A DNA stretch of 64,000 nucleotides from contig NC_081333.1 of the NCBI RefSeq assembly GCF_022539665.2, forward strand, positions 10,910,971 through 10,974,970, in the 5' to 3' direction. The DNA is from Daphnia carinata (lineage: Eukaryota > Arthropoda > Branchiopoda > Diplostraca > Daphniidae). Below, piece by piece: positions 59,584-64,000 of this stretch (its first letter is position 1; every line of letters begins with the position of its first letter). The translations under genes were made by a program, and so were the position numbers. The notes beneath the pieces are model-generated. The model did not search any database. It was not told the origin of the DNA and saw only the letters and a list, made by a program, of their open reading frames with translations.

Positions 59584-60308
59584 ATGGTTTGCCTTCAAAT
59601 ATTTTTCGGTAAAGTTAGAATTATCGATAAGAAAAAACTTGGATTTTCATTACAACAACAAAAAACTGTTTGTAGTTTTTGTTAGTGTAGCAGCTGTGAT
59701 ATCTCAAGAGGAGCAGAAACCTTTCGCGGCTGAACAGGATAAAGAAACAGACGTTAACTCCATTCCTGGTAAACTGACTGATAGCCCTATGCCTTTCTTT
59801 ATCGCATCAGTCATCTAAACCAAATTTTTCTATGCATACAACAAAGGCGTTGCCGGAAAAGATTATCCCAACTATCACGAGATTCCAAAAACGAATTTTG
59901 GTTGTTCGGATAAAATTCCTGGCTACTATGCTGACACAGATGCTCGCTGTCAGGTGAACATCCAAAGTCATAGCTTTTGGCTTCCTTGTATTTGATTTAA
60001 TTTGAAATTGTTTTATTATAAAGGTTTGGCACTATTGCAGTCAAGAAGGTTTAGTGGATTCTTTCCTTTGCCCGAATGGAACAATCTATTCTCAGGAGAG
60101 AAGAGTATGCGAGTGGTATTACGATGTGGATTGCACAAAATCGAACAAATTCATCGATGTCAACAAAGATTTGTACATCATTCCTGAGACAACGAAAGCT
60201 CCGTCAGGAAGTGCCGTTGAGAAGGAGGAGCTAGAGGAGGACCTTTATAAACAACAACTCGTTAAAACTTCGAACTTACGCAAGAGATATACCCAAACCC
60301 AACTTTGA
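59584..60308 (+). CDS. CPAP1-like cuticular protein with one chitin-binding type 2 domain
   Basis: Four exons, 59584-59608, 59676-59768, 59847-59953 and 60024-60308, join in frame to 169 residues. A signal peptide (MVCLQIFFVFVSVAAVIS) is followed by an acidic linker. The peritrophin-A/CBM14 domain lies at ~45-115 and includes GKDYPNYHEIP, NFGCSDKIPGYYADTDARCQVWHYC and FLCPNGTIYSQERRVCEWYYDVDC, with all six conserved cysteines and aromatic chitin-contact residues. The single domain with YPNYHEIP-type lead-in is the CPAP1 pattern: extracellular chitin-associated proteins of cuticle. The tail is charged and ends with a basic KTSNLRKRYTQ. AATAAA at 60419-60424 is the likely poly(A) signal. Confidence 0.93.
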
Positions 60309-60771
60309 TAGCGAGTTAACTAAAATAATTTCCACATGTGATAAACTGATAATCCATCGTTTCATCAACGGAAACTGTTGTACAATCGTATATTTTGTTC
60401 TTTGCCGTATAGTCTTTCAATAAATAAGCAACTATACTCTAGTACTTGTTTCATAAAAATTCTACTTTGTTGCTCTTAAGGAAACTAAAGATCAAGGGCC
60501 GATCGTTTTTCATTTGTATAAAAAATTGCTTTATGCGATCTGGCATTCCTCGTCACGTCATACGTCAAAAATTAGAGGAATTCTCGTCTGCTTAACAACT
60601 AGACATTCTCGTATAGTTTAAATTTATCAGAACTGAAGATATTTCGAATGTGTACCAGTTCCTATGAAATATCGTGTCATTTTTCAAAATTATACGCCCA
60701 CTACCCACTGTGTTCTACAGGTTGTTCTAAATGCAGCAAAGTCTATTAGGCAAGCTGTTAAACTTACAGCT
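60309..60771. other. CPAP1-like 3' UTR and 5' region of the UVRAG gene
   Basis: Past the poly(A) signal, a plus-strand frame with an upstream ATG at 60664 is open and in frame with the UVRAG start, but an acceptor-like CTACAG|GTTGTT at ~60720 could split it. I therefore began the UVRAG model at 60772. Confidence 0.4.
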
Positions 60772-63358
60772 ATGGCTGAGGCTAACAAATCTAAGATGAG
60801 AGAGTGGACACCAACAGATACTAATCAAGTACTGAAATAAATGTTACAATTCATAGATAGAGTTGAAAATATGATAATTCTAATGCAATAGATTCGATTG
60901 AGGCACTTACGTAAAGTATGCATAAGAAATGTTTGGTTGAAACAAGAAACCAACCCCGAAAGTATTGTCTTTTATTACACCTTACATATCACTACCATGT
61001 CAGCTCCATTCTATACAAGTGAGCATCAATCAGGTGAAAGTATTGATTGGAATGATGTAGATACAAGAAAATTTCCAGAAAGTATTGTCAATTCTTGCCC
61101 AGGTATCTGCAATGACTATTATTTGAACTGCTCCCTATTGCACTTGTGTTACTAACTATAGCTTTCCTTCCTTTATTCAAGGTGTGGTAGTGAGAGTGTG
61201 GGCCAAACAGGACAGTGACAGTTCTACGCCAGAATTAATTACAGTTTGGGCTGTCTACTTTAATGGTCTAGTCTATTTAGGATCACAGCCTCCCAAAGAA
61301 GCTATTTTGTTCGCCAATAATGCCTTAATTTTTGGCATGAATTGGGGTTTCTTTACTGCTGGCAATTCATTGAAATCTCAGTTAGTTTTCCCTCCAATCC
61401 AAGAACCGCAGGAAAATTCCTGCAGCAAAAGCTACACTGTTGCATCTATGTGCAGGTTATTCGGAGTATGTTGTACAGCTTAGAATCAATTGTTTTATCT
61501 TATTTATTCGGCAGAATTCATCGTATGCAGAGAGCAATCTACAAGGAAGGAACCGAATCAGAGCGTCTCAAACTAGAAATTCAATCAGTTCAGTCAAATC
61601 CCAGCCGGTATCGTAACAAGACTATTCGTTCGATTCCTTCACTAACTGCCTCGCCCGCTGATCTACTTGCCCTGCAGCAACTGAGAGCCAAACGTCAAGT
61701 GGCTCTGGCAAAAGTTTCAATGCTTCAGCAGGAAAGGAATAGACAGTTGAAAAGTTTAGAGCAATTAAAAGAAACATTAAAAAATCTCCGAGTGGATAAT
61801 CACACTAAAGGTTTGTTGGCATAAGGCTACGGACGAGGATTTAAAATTCCAATTATTCTCAGTTTTTTCTTAACAGCTTTGCATTTGAAAGAGAAACATT
61901 TTCATCTACAAATGGATAAAGACCGGCTTTCTGAGTTGGTAAAAAGCCTTGCGAGTACTGAAGAACAAGATACTCGGTTGAAGCATCAACTTATTGCTCG
62001 CCGAAGACAATTATTCTTGGAATTAATAGAAATATTTCCTATAGTTCAGGTTACCTAAATTCAGATGCAAAGACTTTCGATGCTCGTTTTTAAATGCTAA
62101 AAATTTTATCCCAAAGGTGAAACCTGGTGTTTATTCAATCAACGATGTTATTTTGCCGAATTCCGATTGTTTTGTTGGATGTGACGACACTCAACTCAGC
62201 GTAGCTCTTGGCCACGTTACCCATTTGGTCCAAATGCTTTCCGTCTTCCTCCAAGTGCCCAATCGGTACCCTGTGGCCGTATTCAGCTCACGAAGCCGCA
62301 TCGCTGACCACGTTAGCCAACGAGATGCTGATGCCCAGAAAGAGTACGACTGCTTTTTGGAGAAAGCTACTGTGTACTATTTTGATTTCTTTACCATCCC
62401 TCATTTTTGGCCGGCAATAGATTCCCATTATTTGCAAAAGGAAAGGATAGGCTATTCTTCGAATACGCTGTTTATCTTCTCAACAAAGATGTAGCACAAC
62501 TGCGGTGGTTGTGCGGTCTTACTACCACAGATCTAGCGGCCACACTACCGAATCTACACTCGTTGCTACAGCATCTTGTTACATCATGTCCAACGTAAAA
62601 TTCCTGCATTCATTTAGTTTTTTTAACCGATTCTATAGTTTATTGGATTGTGTTTGCAGTGACGAAGGAAAAATGAAACGGTCAGATAGCCGTGAAAAGG
62701 GTTTTACACCACGAAGCCACAGCATGGCTTCGGCGTCACAGTACATGTTTAAGACGGCGAAATGGCAGCCTCATCGAGTCTCACGATCGCTAGCTGGGAG
62801 TCAAATGAGTCTAGCGGATCCCAGTATGGCTTCGACGGTCAGTCTGGACCATTTAACGGATTCGCCACAAGCCGGAGGCTACTTTCGGCAGCCGCCTCCT
62901 CAACAGCAGCATTGGAACAATAACTCATCGTCGACATTGTCGTTGGACTTGGTTGTTGATCGCCTAACATTTTCAGTCAGCTCACCATTACTTTCGTCGG
63001 CCGGGTCACATCATCACGGATCCGCCCCTGATCTGCGTAGTCCCGATTCAGAAGCTCCTACAAGTCCTTCCCCACCACCCAGTATTAAATCAGTCATGCT
63101 TATTGGTGAAGTTGTATTTTAATAAGAAAATTCTTTACTGTTTGATTAGTAACGTTCAAGGCTCCTCCAGCCTTTGAGCCTGCTGAAATTGAAAAATCTA
63201 CCGTTTCATCATCACCTATCACCATCAGCCAGCCATTGGACATGGATGATGGGATGGATAGCGTGACGTCCCGAACTGAAGCGTTAGCCATCTCCAGCAC
63301 GTTCAAGCTACGCGGTAGAGGACGTACAATGTCGACTTCGTCGCAAAGCAACTTTTGA
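60772..63358 (+). CDS. UVRAG: UVRAG (UV radiation resistance-associated; Vps38-type autophagy protein)
   Basis: Nine exons from 60772 to the TGA at 63358 join in frame to 688 residues: 60772-60828, 60892-61102, 61182-61455, 61515-61810, 61877-62049, 62117-62343, 62421-62594, 62660-63105 and 63150-63358. The C2-like domain (~20-140) includes LRHLRKVCIRNV and IFGMNWGFF. A coiled coil lies at ~190-290. The conserved BARA-like block follows, with ALGHVTHLVQMLSVFLQVPNRYP and FEYAVYLLNKDVAQLRWLCGL...LPNLHSLLQHL. The tail is Ser/Pro-rich. UVRAG joins Beclin 1 and Vps34 in the PI3K complex II for endosome and autophagosome maturation. The start codon is uncertain: an ATG at 60664 would add ~36 residues. 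Confidence 0.94.
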
Positions 63359-64000
63359 GGTTTTTTTTCTTTTTTTTCCATTTTCGTTCATCATTCCAGT
63401 CAAGTTCAGAATTTTTTGTTGTTGGTTACATTGTTACCGCGAAAAAAAAAATATCTTTCAAGCAATAACATAAATTCCATCAATGTGAAACAAAAAAGGA
63501 ACAAAATTGTTCGCATAGTTATTCGCCGAGATATTTCTATTTTAAATCCGGCCGCCAAGGAATGGCGGGTTTTTTTTGGCACGCGATTTCTGCGTACCCA
63601 ATTGGTTCTGACCAGTGGCTTTTTTAATGTATTTCGGGATGCGCAAACGTGCCGCACATAACGTAAAGGCATGCAAACTGAACCGGAACGTGGAACATGA
63701 ACGAATCTATTTCTGCTTCCGGTTGCCGTGGGCTACCAGTGGTGGTATTTAAAATTTTTGTTGTTGTTTCTCCCCTTTCCAGTGCCGTAAGATTTCTCTC
63801 TTCCGATGGGAACTGCCTACGGGGTCGGAGAAATTGGACGTTGAATGTGTGTGCATTGTGGGTGCGTGTCCCCTATTCGTTGGCGTCGTCAGCGTCGCCG
63901 TCATCGCTATTCGGAGAACCGTTTTGGAAACAAATAACGAAAAACTCTTTTTGCCTTGACGGACGGGTATGAACGATTTCATGGGACGCATTCCAAATTT
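63359..64000. other. UVRAG 3' UTR and unannotated right end
   Basis: AT-rich 3' UTR, then a GC-richer part from ~63700. The 91-codon plus-strand frame at 63697-63972 has no recognisable domain; it may be the 5' region of a gene beyond the window or chance. Confidence 0.4.

Noticed and set aside
62208-62420. 70-codon frame inside the UVRAG gene
   Set aside because: It is a shadow frame. UVRAG exon 6 runs in another frame to the donor at 62343 and resumes at 62421.
1-64000. CRISPR arrays, bacterial operons or a phage-type defence system
   Set aside because: The window is eukaryotic with spliced genes throughout. The only regularly spaced repeats (840-2340) are ~340 bp units with no spacers of CRISPR type.

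Overview
The window is nuclear DNA from an arthropod, most likely a branchiopod crustacean of the Daphnia type. The basis is eukaryotic split genes with GT-AG introns mostly 60-100 bp long, spacers rich in homopolymers, and arthropod-specific products: a CPAP1-like single chitin-binding protein, a secreted CUB protein, and a Ptp10D-like receptor phosphatase. The species is inferred from these general features, not identified. No prokaryotic, plasmid or viral gene was recognised.

Layout, left to right. 1-372: last exon of an unrecognised gene. About 840-2340: tandem repeat array with palindromes. 3058-7790 (-): bromodomain protein like BRD10/KIAA2026, divergent from a KIAA2013-family membrane protein at 8547-11151 (+). 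11314-13130 (-): leucine-rich-repeat gene with a likely 5' exon at 14981-15143. 18854-27232 (+): raver-type three-RRM protein with a 5.3 kb low-complexity first intron. 28274-29530 (-): GDP-fucose transporter carrying an apparent 1-bp frameshift, divergent from Rab21 at 29971-30873 (+). 32746-33968 (+): SINHCAF/FAM60A. 34448-36376 (-): POT1-like telomere protein. 36725-37218: two duplicated tRNA-Ser(GCT) genes. 37967-38783 (-): UBE2K, divergent from the mitochondrial rhomboid PARL at 39193-40723 (+). 40957-41772 (-): intronless gene of unknown function, divergent from a C16orf87-family gene at 42384-43122 (+). 43551-45986 (+): Caprin. 48665-55597 (+): receptor tyrosine phosphatase with about a dozen FN3 domains. 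56856-58706 (+): secreted CUB protein. 59584-60308 (+): CPAP1-like protein. 60772-63358 (+): UVRAG.

The gene set is mostly housekeeping, in a dense eukaryotic arrangement with four close divergent pairs. Neighbouring genes do not form an obvious single pathway: chromatin (BRD10-like, SINHCAF), telomere (POT1), RNA binding (raver, Caprin), membrane traffic and autophagy (Rab21, UVRAG), protein turnover (UBE2K, PARL) and cuticle (CUB, CPAP1) are interspersed. Exon models were built by hand from splice signals and reading-frame continuity. For the complete genes the exon lengths sum to multiples of three, apart from the frameshifted transporter. I found no convincing new multi-gene system. The best leads are the POT1-like gene, the transporter frameshift, the palindromic repeat array, the unknown intronless gene and the unexplained coding-like pieces near 13.5-14.1 kb.
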